This document shows positions 9,011 to 17,260 of a stretch of DNA of 64,000 nt, piece after piece. Source of the DNA: Candidatus Rhodoferax randersensis (GTDB taxonomy: Bacteria > Pseudomonadota > Gammaproteobacteria > Burkholderiales > Burkholderiaceae_C); NCBI GenBank assembly GCA_016718155.1, contig JADKEH010000004.1, positions 186,001 through 250,000 on the forward strand, read 5' to 3'. Made by a program: the position numbers and the translations under genes. The notes below the pieces were generated by a model that saw nothing but the letters and a program-made list of their open reading frames with translations, did no database searches and had not been told where the DNA came from. Positions within the stretch are counted from its first letter, which is position 1. Every line of letters begins with the position of its first letter.

Positions 9011-9011
9011 T

Positions 9012-9141
9012 GATCGACCATGACGGTGTTCCACAGCGCCTGCGCAATGACGCGGTGATTGTTTGCGCCGGCGGCCTGCAACCCACGCCTTTGCTGCAGA
9101 AGATCGGCATCGAGTTCGAGACCAAATACGGCGTCAGCTGA
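9012..9141 (+). pseudogene. C-terminal remnant of an FAD/NAD(P)-dependent oxidoreductase
   Basis: About 42 residues ending in LRNDAVIVCAGGLQPTP, LLQKIGIEFETKYGVS and a stop. This matches the C-terminal NADPH/FAD-binding end of pyridine-nucleotide-disulfide oxidoreductases (thioredoxin-reductase-like). There is no upstream coding sequence: the DNA switches directly to the kinase remnant on the other strand, so this is a deletion scar. The redox operon at 9204-12167 lies next to it, so the lost reductase may once have belonged to that cluster (inference). Confidence 0.55.
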
Positions 9142-9203
9142 TCGGTCCGCAAAGACTGCCGCCGGACTGGGCCGATCCGCGGCACGCGCCTCAAACCATC
9201 GCT

Positions 9204-9557
9204 TCAGCGCGCGGTGTTCTGCCGGACCAGTCGCGCAGTGACGGGGTTGAAATACACTTCCACGATGCGCCCTTCGCGATCGAATCCATAGATTTCATAG
9301 CAGCTGTTGTTGGCGATCTTGAAGGTCTTGATGCGGTAGCCCCGGTGCTGCGCCAACAGCTTCATCTCCTCCTCTGAAAACCATTCCGAGCGCGGTGCCG
9401 TGGTGCAGACTTCGGAGGCTTTTTCCCGGCTGATGCCAATCGGTGACGAGGCAGCCCGGGCGGCGCTGGCCGGTACACCGGTCGCAAGGGCTTGTGCCTG
9501 CACCGAAGCTGAGGCCAGGCAGGCAAGACCGGCGAGCAGCGCAAATATGAACTTCAT
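9204..9557 (-). CDS. Small exported PepSY-like protein
   Basis: 117 residues with a clear signal peptide (MKFIFALLAGLACLASASVQA). The mature part PSEWFSEEEMKLLAQHRGYR followed by IKTFKIANNSCYEIYGF and IVEVYFNPVTARLV has the helix-then-beta-hairpin pattern of PepSY domains, with the usual ending around a VYFNPVT strand. The start at 9557 has a GGGAG ribosome-binding site and is preferred to 9578. It is the distal gene behind the cytochrome operon on the same strand; periplasmic PepSY proteins often accompany cytochrome or redox operons. Precise role unknown. Confidence 0.7.
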   Translation of the reverse strand: MKFIFALLAGLACLASASVQAQALATGVPASAARAASSPIGISREKASEVCTTAPRSEWFSEEEMKLLAQHRGYRIKTFKIANNSCYEIYGFDREGRIVEVYFNPVTARLVRQNTAR

Positions 9558-9634
9558 GATGACTCCCGGAGATAACAATAGACAGATTCTGGTCGACCGA
9601 CATTAAGACGTTCTTACGACGGCCGTGCCGACGC

Positions 9635-10387
9635 TCAGTGCTTCTTCTTGAGTTCGCGTGACTTGTTCTCGCCGCCGTCTCGCTCGCCACGCTTGCGGGG
9701 CTCTTCGTCGGCGCTGCGATGGCACTCGACGCAATTGTCGTAGTTGGCGATGCCTTCCTTCTCATGCTCCGCCCGTACATTCTGGAGCGTGTGTTCGTGG
9801 CACCCGTAACAGGTATAGCGCCGGTAGTCATCGTTGACGTGACAGGTCACGCACTTCACGTTGTGGTCACGGTCCAGCACAAAGTGCTTTTCATGCTCGA
9901 AGGTGGCGGGCTTCCAGGCTTGCGTCTTGTGGCACTGGGCGCAGCCCGCCGTAAGATTTTGATGAAGCTTGTCGGTGGGTTTGACATGGCAGCTTTCGCA
10001 ACGGTCCTGCACTGCGGTTCGTAGCAAGCCGTGAGAAAACGGTTTGCGACTGCGTTGGGTTAGTTTGGGCCCCTCGTGGTCGCTGTGACAAGCCATGCAA
10101 TCGCGTTCGATCAAATCCTGGTGGAACGAAGTCTTGAGCTTGCGCTGGGCCAATGGCGCGCCTTTAGTCGTGCGCAAACCGATGTCAGCCACCACATGGC
10201 AGTTGATACACCGCTGAATGGAGGCGCCACGCAAAGGCGCGTGACAGGCAAAGCAATCGGTGGCGAGCTCGGCATGCCCGCTGACCAAGGCGCCGGGGCT
10301 GACCATGAGATGCGGGTAAATGAAGACCAGCGCCAACAGGGCCGCCAGATTGCCGCAGATGAGGACCAGAAGCCAGCCGCGCTTCAC
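9635..10387 (-). CDS. Octahaem c-type cytochrome (cytochrome c3-like)
   Basis: 250 residues. An N-terminal membrane anchor/signal (GWLLVLICGNLAALLALVFIY) is followed by eight CxxCH haem-binding motifs: CFACH, CINCH, CMACH, CESCH, CAQCH, CVTCH, CYGCH and CVECH, with many extra His residues as distal ligands. The C-terminal tail is highly charged (Lys/Glu/Arg). The GTG at 10387 overlaps the TGA of the cytochrome b gene by 4 bp, showing translational coupling. Probably a periplasmic electron carrier fed by the membrane cytochrome b; the terminal acceptor is unknown. Confidence 0.85.
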   Translation of the reverse strand: MKRGWLLVLICGNLAALLALVFIYPHLMVSPGALVSGHAELATDCFACHAPLRGASIQRCINCHVVADIGLRTTKGAPLAQRKLKTSFHQDLIERDCMACHSDHEGPKLTQRSRKPFSHGLLRTAVQDRCESCHVKPTDKLHQNLTAGCAQCHKTQAWKPATFEHEKHFVLDRDHNVKCVTCHVNDDYRRYTCYGCHEHTLQNVRAEHEKEGIANYDNCVECHRSADEEPRKRGERDGGENKSRELKKKH

Positions 10388-10962
10388 TTCCAACCCCAGA
10401 ACAGGAAGATGGCGATGATGTGCGCCAGCGCCAGCACGGCAAACACCAGGGTCACCGGCAAGTGCACCGAGCGCCACTGCTTCATCACATCAAAAGTCAG
10501 GCTATCGACGTACAGGCGCTCTTCGAGCTCGTCAGCCGACAAACCCTGCTGACGCATGCGCTGGCGCGCCTGCTCCAGTCGTCTTCGTGAGCGATCCAGC
10601 AGGTATTTGCCGGTCAAACCGCTACCCACGTCAACCAACATCGCCCAGACCGCCAGCCAACCCAGTATGGCGTTGAAGTGAATTCCCGCGTGCACCAATA
10701 CCAGCAGCGAACCGAACCAAGCCATGCGCTGGTGCCAGCGCAACAGGACCGCGGGCTGACTAAAGCCCACCAGCCGGCGCTTGCGAAGCGAATAGACGAA
10801 CGAAAGAAGAATCAGCAAGGTTCCGGGGATGCCCAGGTAGCGGCCGATCCAGACCACATTGAAGACATGCAGAAGGGCATCGAGCAGCAGCGCCAGCACG
10901 GCCAGCGCGGCAAACGCCAGCATGAAGGGCAACACCTCACGACGCAGCAACTTGGCTTGCAT
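10384..10962 (-). CDS. Membrane cytochrome b-like protein (ferric-reductase-type)
   Basis: 192 residues with four main hydrophobic helices. Histidines suited to haem b ligation sit in helix 3 (RWHQ...LVHAGIHF) and helix 4 (VHLPVTL...ALAHIIAIF), the paired spacing of di-haem transmembrane electron conduits. A charged cytoplasmic segment (about 120-160) lies between helices. The ATG at 10962 follows the reductase stop by 5 bp and the gene overlaps the cytochrome c gene by 4 bp. Proposed job: pass electrons from the cytoplasmic reductase through the membrane to the octahaem cytochrome. Family assignment is by topology. Confidence 0.75.
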   Translation of the reverse strand: MQAKLLRREVLPFMLAFAALAVLALLLDALLHVFNVVWIGRYLGIPGTLLILLSFVYSLRKRRLVGFSQPAVLLRWHQRMAWFGSLLVLVHAGIHFNAILGWLAVWAMLVDVGSGLTGKYLLDRSRRRLEQARQRMRQQGLSADELEERLYVDSLTFDVMKQWRSVHLPVTLVFAVLALAHIIAIFLFWGWK

Positions 10963-10967
10963 ACGCG

Positions 10968-12167
10968 TCAGGCCTCCAGCACCAGCGCCGAGCCTGGCTT
11001 GCCAACGCACAACAGGCAGCAGCCCGGCGCCACATCATGATCCGGATCTTGGGCATAGTGAACCGAGCCACTGAGCAGCTTGACCTCACAACTGCCGCAG
11101 CTTCCCGAGCGGCAGCCGGACTCGACTTCCACCGCGTGCCGTTCAGCCAACTCAAGCAAGTTGGCATCCTGCCCATCCCACACCAGCGTTCGCCCAGCAC
11201 GCTGAAAACGCACGTCAAACGCGACGGTCGCACGCGAACCGTGCTCAGCGGGCAGCGCCGCGCCCGAACGAACCGTAGCCGGGCCAAAGGCCTCGAAATG
11301 GATATCCTGCCGCGGCACACCCCACTGTGCCAGTCCCGCGACGATACTTTCCATCATGGGCGCGGGGCCACAGACATAGAAATGATGCCGCCCATGCGGC
11401 AAAGTGCGTCGCAGCAACTCAACATCCACGTGTCCTTGATGCTGGTAGTCGCGCCCCACCACATCACTCGATCCGGGCCGGCTGTACACCACGTTCAGGT
11501 GGAAGTTCGGATGCACACGCGCCAGTTCTTCGAGTTGCAGCTTGAACGCTTGCTCACCGCTGTGGCGCACCCCGTAGTAAAGATGGACCGTCCGGCTCGG
11601 CTGTTCAGCGAGGCACCAGCGCAACATGCTCGCCATGGGTGTGATGCCGATACCGCCGCCAATCAGCACCGCCGGCACGTCGGGCGCAGCATCGATGTGA
11701 AAGTGACCCGACGGCGCCTTGACCTTGAGCACCTGACCGGGTTGAACCTGATCATGCAGATGGTTGGAGGACAGCCCGGCAGGCAACTCGGGCCGATCTG
11801 GCGGCGCGATGACTCGCTTGACGGTAATGCGGTAGCCCGTCGGGTCGGGGCGCTCGGAGAGTGAATAGCATCGGGTGATGGCACGTCGTCCGCCAGGTGA
11901 ACTGCCATCTGCCACCTCCAGCGAAAAGGTCAGGAATTGCCCAGGCTTAAACGGAGGAAGTGGCACGCCATCGAGCGGCGCGAGGTAGAACGAGCACTGG
12001 CTGTGCAGGGCATCCTCGTATTCGCGGCGCATGACACGAAACTCACGCCAGCCGGACCAGGCCGAAGCCGACCGGAGTTGCGAATCATCGTCGGCATTCA
12101 GTGGTTTGACCATGCTGCGCAGCCGCCAAAACCCGGCACCGATGCCAACCGCCAGCTGTAGCAGCAA
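10968..12167 (-). CDS. NAD(P)H oxidoreductase: FAD domain, NAD domain, C-terminal 2Fe-2S ferredoxin
   Basis: 399 residues. The FAD-binding beta-barrel has TRCYSLSERP (about 98-107), the nucleotide domain has GGGIGITPM and YVCGPAPMM, and the C-terminal plant-type ferredoxin has CRSGSCGSC with a later cysteine in CCLLC. This is the layout of flavohaemoglobin/phthalate-reductase-type modules without the haem domain. The start is uncertain: TTG at 12167 includes a short hydrophobic stretch that may anchor the protein, while an ATG at 12113 would give a soluble form. First gene of the three-gene electron-transfer operon, the likely NAD(P)H entry point. Confidence 0.85.
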   Translation of the reverse strand: MLLQLAVGIGAGFWRLRSMVKPLNADDDSQLRSASAWSGWREFRVMRREYEDALHSQCSFYLAPLDGVPLPPFKPGQFLTFSLEVADGSSPGGRRAITRCYSLSERPDPTGYRITVKRVIAPPDRPELPAGLSSNHLHDQVQPGQVLKVKAPSGHFHIDAAPDVPAVLIGGGIGITPMASMLRWCLAEQPSRTVHLYYGVRHSGEQAFKLQLEELARVHPNFHLNVVYSRPGSSDVVGRDYQHQGHVDVELLRRTLPHGRHHFYVCGPAPMMESIVAGLAQWGVPRQDIHFEAFGPATVRSGAALPAEHGSRATVAFDVRFQRAGRTLVWDGQDANLLELAERHAVEVESGCRSGSCGSCEVKLLSGSVHYAQDPDHDVAPGCCLLCVGKPGSALVLEA

Positions 12168-12290
12168 AGCGGCGCTGATATAAGCAAGGTTGTAAGGCAG
12201 TCACAGAACAGGCAGAAGTGGGATAAAACCGGCAGAACTCGCCGACCAGGTAAATCGGCTTTTTCCATTCTAGGGCTCGCTTCCCTCGGG

Positions 12291-12502
12291 CGTTTGCGTT
12301 TTGTCAACCGTTGGCTGGTGCTGACTGCCCTGGGCGTGGTAAACACGTCCATGCTGCCGCCTTCACGCCGCTGGCGCGCTATCTGGGGTTTACCGCGCTG
12401 CCGCTGTCTTTCTTTGGCCTGCTGACGGCATTGTTGATCTCGTACCTGGTGATGGTGGAAGGTGGCAAGCAATGGTTTTACCGACGGCTGATGAGGTCTT
12501 GA
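12291..12502 (+). pseudogene. C-terminal scar of an MgtA-type P-type ATPase
   Basis: Two frames joined near 12355 give RFVNRWLVLTALGVV and then FTPLARYLGFTALPLSFF, LLISYLVMVEGGKQWFYRRL and a stop. The PLARxLGFxxLP helix pair and the basic WFYRR tail are characteristic of the last transmembrane segments of Mg2+-translocating MgtA/MgtB ATPases. No upstream domain remains: the preceding 120 bp is non-coding and runs into the reductase gene. The remnant's end overlaps the start of the next ATPase gene by 31 bp. Confidence 0.65.
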
Positions 12503-15076
12503 ACGACAGCCAAGGCTTGAGCACGACGCAGGCCAGGCAGCGCCTGCTTGAAGACGGCTCCAACGCCTTGCCGGGCGATCAACGGCGAACCCTGCAGGCG
12601 ATCATCCGCGAGACCTTGCAGGAACCGATGTTCATGCTGCTGCTGGCGGCAGGTTCGCTCTACCTGGTGCTGGGTGACTTGCAAGAAGGCATTGTTCTGT
12701 TCGGCTTGGTGCTGGTCGTGCTGGCTCTGACGCTGTACCAGGAAGGCAAGACCGAGCGGGCGATGGCCGCACTGCGCGACCTCACCAGCCCGCGCGCGCT
12801 GGTGCTGCGTGACGGACAGCTTGTCCGCATTGCGGGGAGCGAGGTCGTGCGCGGCGACATTCTGGTGTTGGCAGAGGGCGACCGCATTGCGGCGGACGCG
12901 GTGCTGATTTCTGGCACCGATGTGCAGGTTGATGAGTCCCTGCTCACGGGGGAGGCGGTGCCAGTGGGCAAGGTGGTGGGCGTGACGCCCGAGACGCCAA
13001 CACACACAGCCGCAGCGCGCCCCGGCGGTGACGGTCAGGCAACCTTGTTTTCGGGCACGCTGCTGGTCAAGGGCCACGGCACGGCGCGCGTCACCGCCAC
13101 TGGCCCCCGCAGCGAGATCGGTCGCATCGGCACTGCACTGGAGACACTGACAGCAGAGCGCTCGCCGCTGAAAACACAGACCGCGCGCTTGGTGAAAGTG
13201 CTGGCGGTGATTGCCTTCATCACCAGCCTGCTGCTGGTGGTGGCGTATGGCCTGCTGCGTGGCGATTGGCTGGCGGCGTTGCTGGCCGGCATCGCGCTGG
13301 CCATGGCGATGCTGCCGCAGGAGTTCACCGTGGTGTTGACCGTGCTGCCCGCCCTGGGCGCCTGGCGTTTGTCGAAGCAAAACGTCCTGACCCGGCGCAT
13401 CGCCGCGATTGAGACGTTGGGGGCCACATCGGTGCTGTGCGTGGACAAGACCGGCACGCTCACTGAGAACCGCATGACCGTGGCGGAGCTCTACGCACAG
13501 GGCGCCTCCACTGTGCCGGGCGAGCGGCTGAGCATTGACTATGCCGCCGCTCCAGAATTGCCCGAGGCCTTTCACACCCTGGTTGAATTTTCCATTTTGG
13601 CCAGCGTGGCCGAGCCTTTTGATCCGATGGAGAAGGCCTTCCACCGGCTGGGCCAGCATTTCTTGAAGGACACCGAACATCTGCACCGCGACTGGACACT
13701 GATGCAGGAGTATGGATTGACACCCGAGTTGCGTGCCATGTCGCATGTCTGGAAGGCGGTGGACGGTGAGGCGCATGTGGTGGCCGCCAAGGGAGCGCCG
13801 GAGGCGATCGTGGATTTGTGCCACCTGGATACCGACGCGAAGGCGCGCATCGCCGCTGCGGTGGAGGCCATGGCAGCCAAAGGCCTGCGCGTGCTGGGTG
13901 TCGCCCAGGCGCGCTTTACCGGCGAGCGCTGGCCTGCCATCGAGCATGATTTCGAGTTCGAATTCATCGGTCTGCTGGGGCTGGAAGATCCCCTGCGTGC
14001 CGAAATTCCCGAGGCCATGGCCCAGTGCCGAACGGCTGGCATCCGGGTGATCATGATCACCGGTGACTACCCAGCAACTGCGCTCGCCATTGCCAGTCAG
14101 GCGCAACTGGGCGCTGGGGAGATGGATCAGATTCTGACCGGTGATGCGATGGCCGTCATGAGTGACGCCGAGCTGCAGGCGCGCCTGAAAACGGTGAGTG
14201 TTTGCGCCCGCATCGCGCCGGAGCAAAAGCTACGCATCGTGCAGGCGCTCAAGGCCAATGGCGAGATTGTGGCCATGACCGGCGATGGGGTCAACGACGC
14301 CCCCGCGCTGAAGGCCGCCCACGTGGGGGTGGCCATTGGTGGACGCGGTACCGACGTGGCGCGGGAGGCGTCGTCGCTGGTACTGCTGGACGACAACTTT
14401 GCGTCCATTGTGCGGGCCGTGCGCCTGGGTCGGCGCATCTTCGACAATCTGCGCAAGTCCATGTCGTACATCCTGGCGGTGCATGTGCCCATGCGCTGGC
14501 GCGGCGCTACTGCCGGTGCTGCTGGGGTGGCCGGTGCTGTTGTTCCCGCTGCATATCGCCTTTCTGGAGTTGGTCATTGATCCGGCGTGCTCCATGGTGT
14601 TTGAGAACGAACCATCCGAGTTGGATGTGATGCAACGCGCACCGCGTGACGTGAATACCCCACTGTTTGGCGGCATGACGCTGGTGCTCGCGCTGCTGCA
14701 GGGCTTGGGCGTGCTGGTGGTGGTGATGGGTGCCTACGCCTGGGGCACTACCTGGTTGACCGAAACGGCCGCAAGGGCATTTGCCTTCACCACGCTGGTG
14801 AGCGCTAACCTGGCGCTGATATTTTCCAACCGCTCGCGCACCGGCTCGCTGTTGGCCTCCTTGCGTGTGCCCAACCGCACCTTATGGATCGTCACCGGCG
14901 TCACGCTTGGGGTACTGGGACTGGTGTTGTACCTTCCCTGGTTGACTCGCCTGTTTTTCTTCGCGCCCTTGTCCGCACCTGACTTGCTAACGGCAGCTTC
15001 CCTAGGCTTGCTCAGTGTGTTCTGGTTTGAAACGATCAAACTGAGTCGTCGTCTACCGCAGAGGCGGTCGCGTTGA
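12472..15076 (+). pseudogene. Cation-translocating P-type ATPase (P2-like), frameshifted at about 14493
   Basis: Read as one gene it is about 868 residues. A-domain LTGEAVPVG (about 158), phosphorylation motif DKTGTLTENRM with D325, and P-domain GDGVNDAPALKAAH (about 604) are all intact. The frame is lost at VHVP: one extra base at about 14493 (ATGCGC where ATCGC is expected) shifts into the frame reading AGAALLPVLLGWPVLLFPLH, which supplies helices 5-10 to the stop at 15076. Without correction the product is 702 residues and lacks the transport helices. MLPQEFTVVLTVLPALGAW replaces the usual PEEFP motif of calcium pumps, so the ion is uncertain. Its end overlaps the convergent cbpM by 24 bp. 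Confidence 0.8.
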
Positions 15077-15376
15077 GTTGGCGCGCAGCGTTTCGATTTC
15101 GCCCAGCAGTTGCAGCGCCAGCGCCGCACCGGCCGGATTCACGCCAAGATCGCGCTGCAGGCGCGAGGCCACCGCCACATCGCGCAACTGCGCACCGGTA
15201 AACCGCCAGTCGTCCGACTGCTGGCCGAGCTCGGGGGCCAGGATACCCTCCTGCACCAGCTCGATGACGAAGCCGACTTCCACCGCACAGGCGCGGCTGA
15301 CCTCAATCAGGGTGAGCGCCACCGACTGCGCCGTGCTGGTGCCATCCGTCAACGGTTTGACATCCTTGCTGCTCAT
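15053..15376 (-). CDS. cbpM: CbpM-like chaperone modulator
   Basis: 107 residues with a MerR_2-type fold pattern: VGFVIELVQEGILAPE followed by WRFTGAQLRDVAVASRLQRD and a coiled-coil-like end. CbpM binds the J-domain of CbpA and inhibits both its co-chaperone and DNA-binding activities. The ATG overlaps the cbpA stop in an ATGA, as in many cbpAM operons, which strongly supports the call. Tail-to-tail overlap of 24 bp with the P-type ATPase gene. Confidence 0.85.
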   Translation of the reverse strand: MSSKDVKPLTDGTSTAQSVALTLIEVSRACAVEVGFVIELVQEGILAPELGQQSDDWRFTGAQLRDVAVASRLQRDLGVNPAGAALALQLLGEIETLRANSTRPPLR

Positions 15377-16329
15377 GTGTTCTCTCCCAGGTTGGCGCGT
15401 GGATTGAAAGACTTGAACTGGCTAGCCATGCCACGGTAGAAGGTCTGCGCCGACTCGCTGTCCGCCGGCGGCAAGGCGATGTTGAGAACAAAATAGAAAT
15501 CACCGGGGGTGGCCGACGGAATGCCGCGCCCCCGCAGGCGCAGCTTGCGTCCCTGCACCGAGCCCGGCGGAATCGTCAATTCAACCAAACCACTGGGCGT
15601 GGGCACTTCGATTTTGGCACCCAGCGCGGCCTCCCACGGTGCTACCGGCAGGTCGAGGTAGACATCGTGTTTGTCCACGCGGTAGCGCGCATGGGGTCGA
15701 AATTCGACCTCAAGGTACAGGTCACCAGCCGGGCCTTGGCCCACGCCCGGACCGCCCTGCCCAGCCAGGCGGATGCGCTGCCCCGCGCGCACGCCCTTGG
15801 GAATGACGAAGTCGATCTGGTGCTCGCGCAGCACCACATGGCCCTGGTCGTCGATCTGCGGCAAGCGCAGGGTGACCCGGCGTTCAGCGCCGTGGTAAGC
15901 CTCTTCAAAGTCGATCTGGATACTGGCGTGGTGATCTTCCCCCTGCATGTGAAAGCCAGCACCACGGCTGGGGCGCGCTGGGCCAGCGCCACGGCTAAAC
16001 AGGGATTCAAAGAAGTCGCTGTGCTCGGCCGCGTCGCGCTCATCGAAGCCGCGCCCGGCGGACTCAAAGCCGTCGTTCCAACCCGGCGGCGGCCGAAACT
16101 CCTGTCCGCCTTTCCAATTGGCGCCGAGTTGATCGTAGGCGGCCCGCTTTTCGGGGTCCTTGAGCACCTCGTAGGCCTCGCCGACCTCCTTGAAATGGGC
16201 CTCTGCATTGGCTTCCTTGCTGACATCGGGATGGTACTTGCGTGCCAGCTTGCGGTGCGCGCGCTTGATCTCGTCCTGCGTGGCGCTGCGCTCCAGTCCC
16301 ATCACCTGGTAGTAGTCCTTGAATTCCAT
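15373..16329 (-). CDS. cbpA: Curved-DNA-binding DnaJ-class co-chaperone
   Basis: 318 residues. J-domain 1-70 with the HPD motif in RKYHPDVSKEAN; a Gly/Phe/Arg-rich linker (about 75-120); and C-terminal substrate-binding domains from about 125 (YHGAERRVTLRLP ... GDLYLEVEF ... LDLPVAPWEAALG). No cysteine-rich zinc centre, so it is CbpA rather than DnaJ. CbpA works with DnaK and binds curved DNA in starved cells. The ATG at 16329 starts the J-domain; the longer frame to 16548 adds 73 residues without family similarity. Followed by cbpM with a 4-bp overlap. Confidence 0.92.
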   Translation of the reverse strand: MEFKDYYQVMGLERSATQDEIKRAHRKLARKYHPDVSKEANAEAHFKEVGEAYEVLKDPEKRAAYDQLGANWKGGQEFRPPPGWNDGFESAGRGFDERDAAEHSDFFESLFSRGAGPARPSRGAGFHMQGEDHHASIQIDFEEAYHGAERRVTLRLPQIDDQGHVVLREHQIDFVIPKGVRAGQRIRLAGQGGPGVGQGPAGDLYLEVEFRPHARYRVDKHDVYLDLPVAPWEAALGAKIEVPTPSGLVELTIPPGSVQGRKLRLRGRGIPSATPGDFYFVLNIALPPADSESAQTFYRGMASQFKSFNPRANLGENT

Positions 16330-16403
16330 CCCGTCCCCCAACAAAGACGTCACTGTACTCTGGCCGACGCTGGCAATCAAACCCCGGCCAGCGCGCAAAG
16401 GGG

Positions 16404-16705
16404 TACAATCGGGCTTCGGTTTAGTTAAACGCCTTAGCAGCGCAGTTTTTCTGGCTTGCCCCACAAGCCCAGCACTCTTAACCTCCGGATTGAACAGTGT
16501 GTCCACGGCGCCGCTCACGCGCCAGGGCTGTTGTCTTGTGCCAGGCACCCATGCCGGCCTCCGTTGGCATCGTGTCGTTCAAGACCAGTTCCATGCGTCC
16601 CAAGCAGGGACCCACGGAACGCAGAACCGAACACCGGCAGCCTGTTTGCAGGCTGTGTTCTCCTTTAATAGCCGCGCCAGGACCGAGGGTCGTGACGCTT
16701 TGTCA
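16404..16705 (+). promoter_or_regulatory. Putative promoter and structured 5' leader of the hypothetical gene-infA unit
   Basis: TACAAT at 16404-16409 looks like a -10 box (no good -35 seen). About 290 nt separate it from the next ATG. The stretch holds a run of hairpins: ATGCC/GGCAT with a 10-nt loop (16551-16570); a two-tier stem GTTCC-GTCCC/GGGAC-GGAAC with a symmetric internal loop (16588-16620); and CAGCCTG/CAGGCTG with a TTTG loop (16638-16655). The last is not followed by a clear T-run. Long structured leaders of this sort occur on cold-shock genes. No recognised riboswitch family. Confidence 0.4.
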
Positions 16706-16933
16706 ATGAATACCATGAACCACAATGTCGCAGTGGGCAAGTACCTTGTCTCACCGCTCACCAAACGACTCGATGACGGCCGCTACGCCGCATCGGTCTC
16801 CATCCGGTCAGGACGCGGCAGCGGCATGCATGACCGGGTGATGCGTTTCACGCCGCTTTTTTGCTGCAACACCTCGGCCGCCAGCTACGCCACCGAGCAC
16901 GGCTTGAGCTGGGTGCACGGCCGTGCCTCCTGA
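16706..16933 (+). CDS. Conserved small hypothetical protein upstream of infA
   Basis: 75 residues: a beta-rich small protein with KYLVSPLTKRLDDGRYAASV, IRSGRGSGMHDRVMRFTPLF and a C-terminal AASYATEHGLSWV helix. The internal pattern (a basic-aromatic strand pair, then a helix with AxxYAxxxGLxW) is one I recall from small uncharacterised proteins of Burkholderiales. No signal peptide. Start at 16706; a second ATG lies three codons downstream. It precedes infA by 78 bp on the same strand. Confidence 0.6.
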   Translation: MNTMNHNVAVGKYLVSPLTKRLDDGRYAASVSIRSGRGSGMHDRVMRFTPLFCCNTSAASYATEHGLSWVHGRAS

Positions 16934-17011
16934 GCAGTTGAAGGCAGCGCGGAAGTTCTGACCTGCAAAACATCGAATTATTTTCTTGAAAACCCAACCG
17001 GAGTAGAGGCC

Positions 17012-17260
17012 ATGGCCAAAGAAGAATTGATTGAAATGAGCGGAATGGTCACCGATGTGTTGCCCGATTCGCGCTTTCGCGTCACCTTGGACAACGGCCA
17101 CCAATTGGTGGCCTACACCGGCGGCAAGATGCGCAAGCACCACATCCGGATTCTGGCCGGCGACAAGGTCACATTGGAACTCTCACCCTACGATCTGAGC
17201 AAGGGTCGCATCACCTTCCGCCATATCGCGGGTCGTGGTCCCGGGCCGGCTCAACACTAA
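17012..17260 (+). CDS. infA: Translation initiation factor IF-1 (second-copy type)
   Basis: 82 residues; the S1-type OB fold MAKEELIEMSGMVTDVLPDS, YTGGKMRKHHIRILAGDKV and ELSPYDLSKGRITFRH aligns along its length with IF-1. It is about 10 residues longer than E. coli IF-1, with a C-terminal GRGPGPAQH tail, and has VAYTGGKMRKHHIR where the ribosomal-protein-operon copy has VTAHISGKMRKNYIR. This fits the additional infA copy of betaproteobacteria, found outside the spc operon. Ribosome-binding site GGAG upstream. Its stop overlaps the convergent HD-type pseudogene by 4 bp. Confidence 0.9.
   Translation: MAKEELIEMSGMVTDVLPDSRFRVTLDNGHQLVAYTGGKMRKHHIRILAGDKVTLELSPYDLSKGRITFRHIAGRGPGPAQH

Noticed and set aside
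12478..14226. Long minus-strand open frame (582 codons) opposite the P-type ATPase
   Set aside because: Mirror of the coding frame in high-GC DNA; composition (His/Gln/Arg-rich) has no motifs, and the + strand carries an intact DKTGTLT pump.
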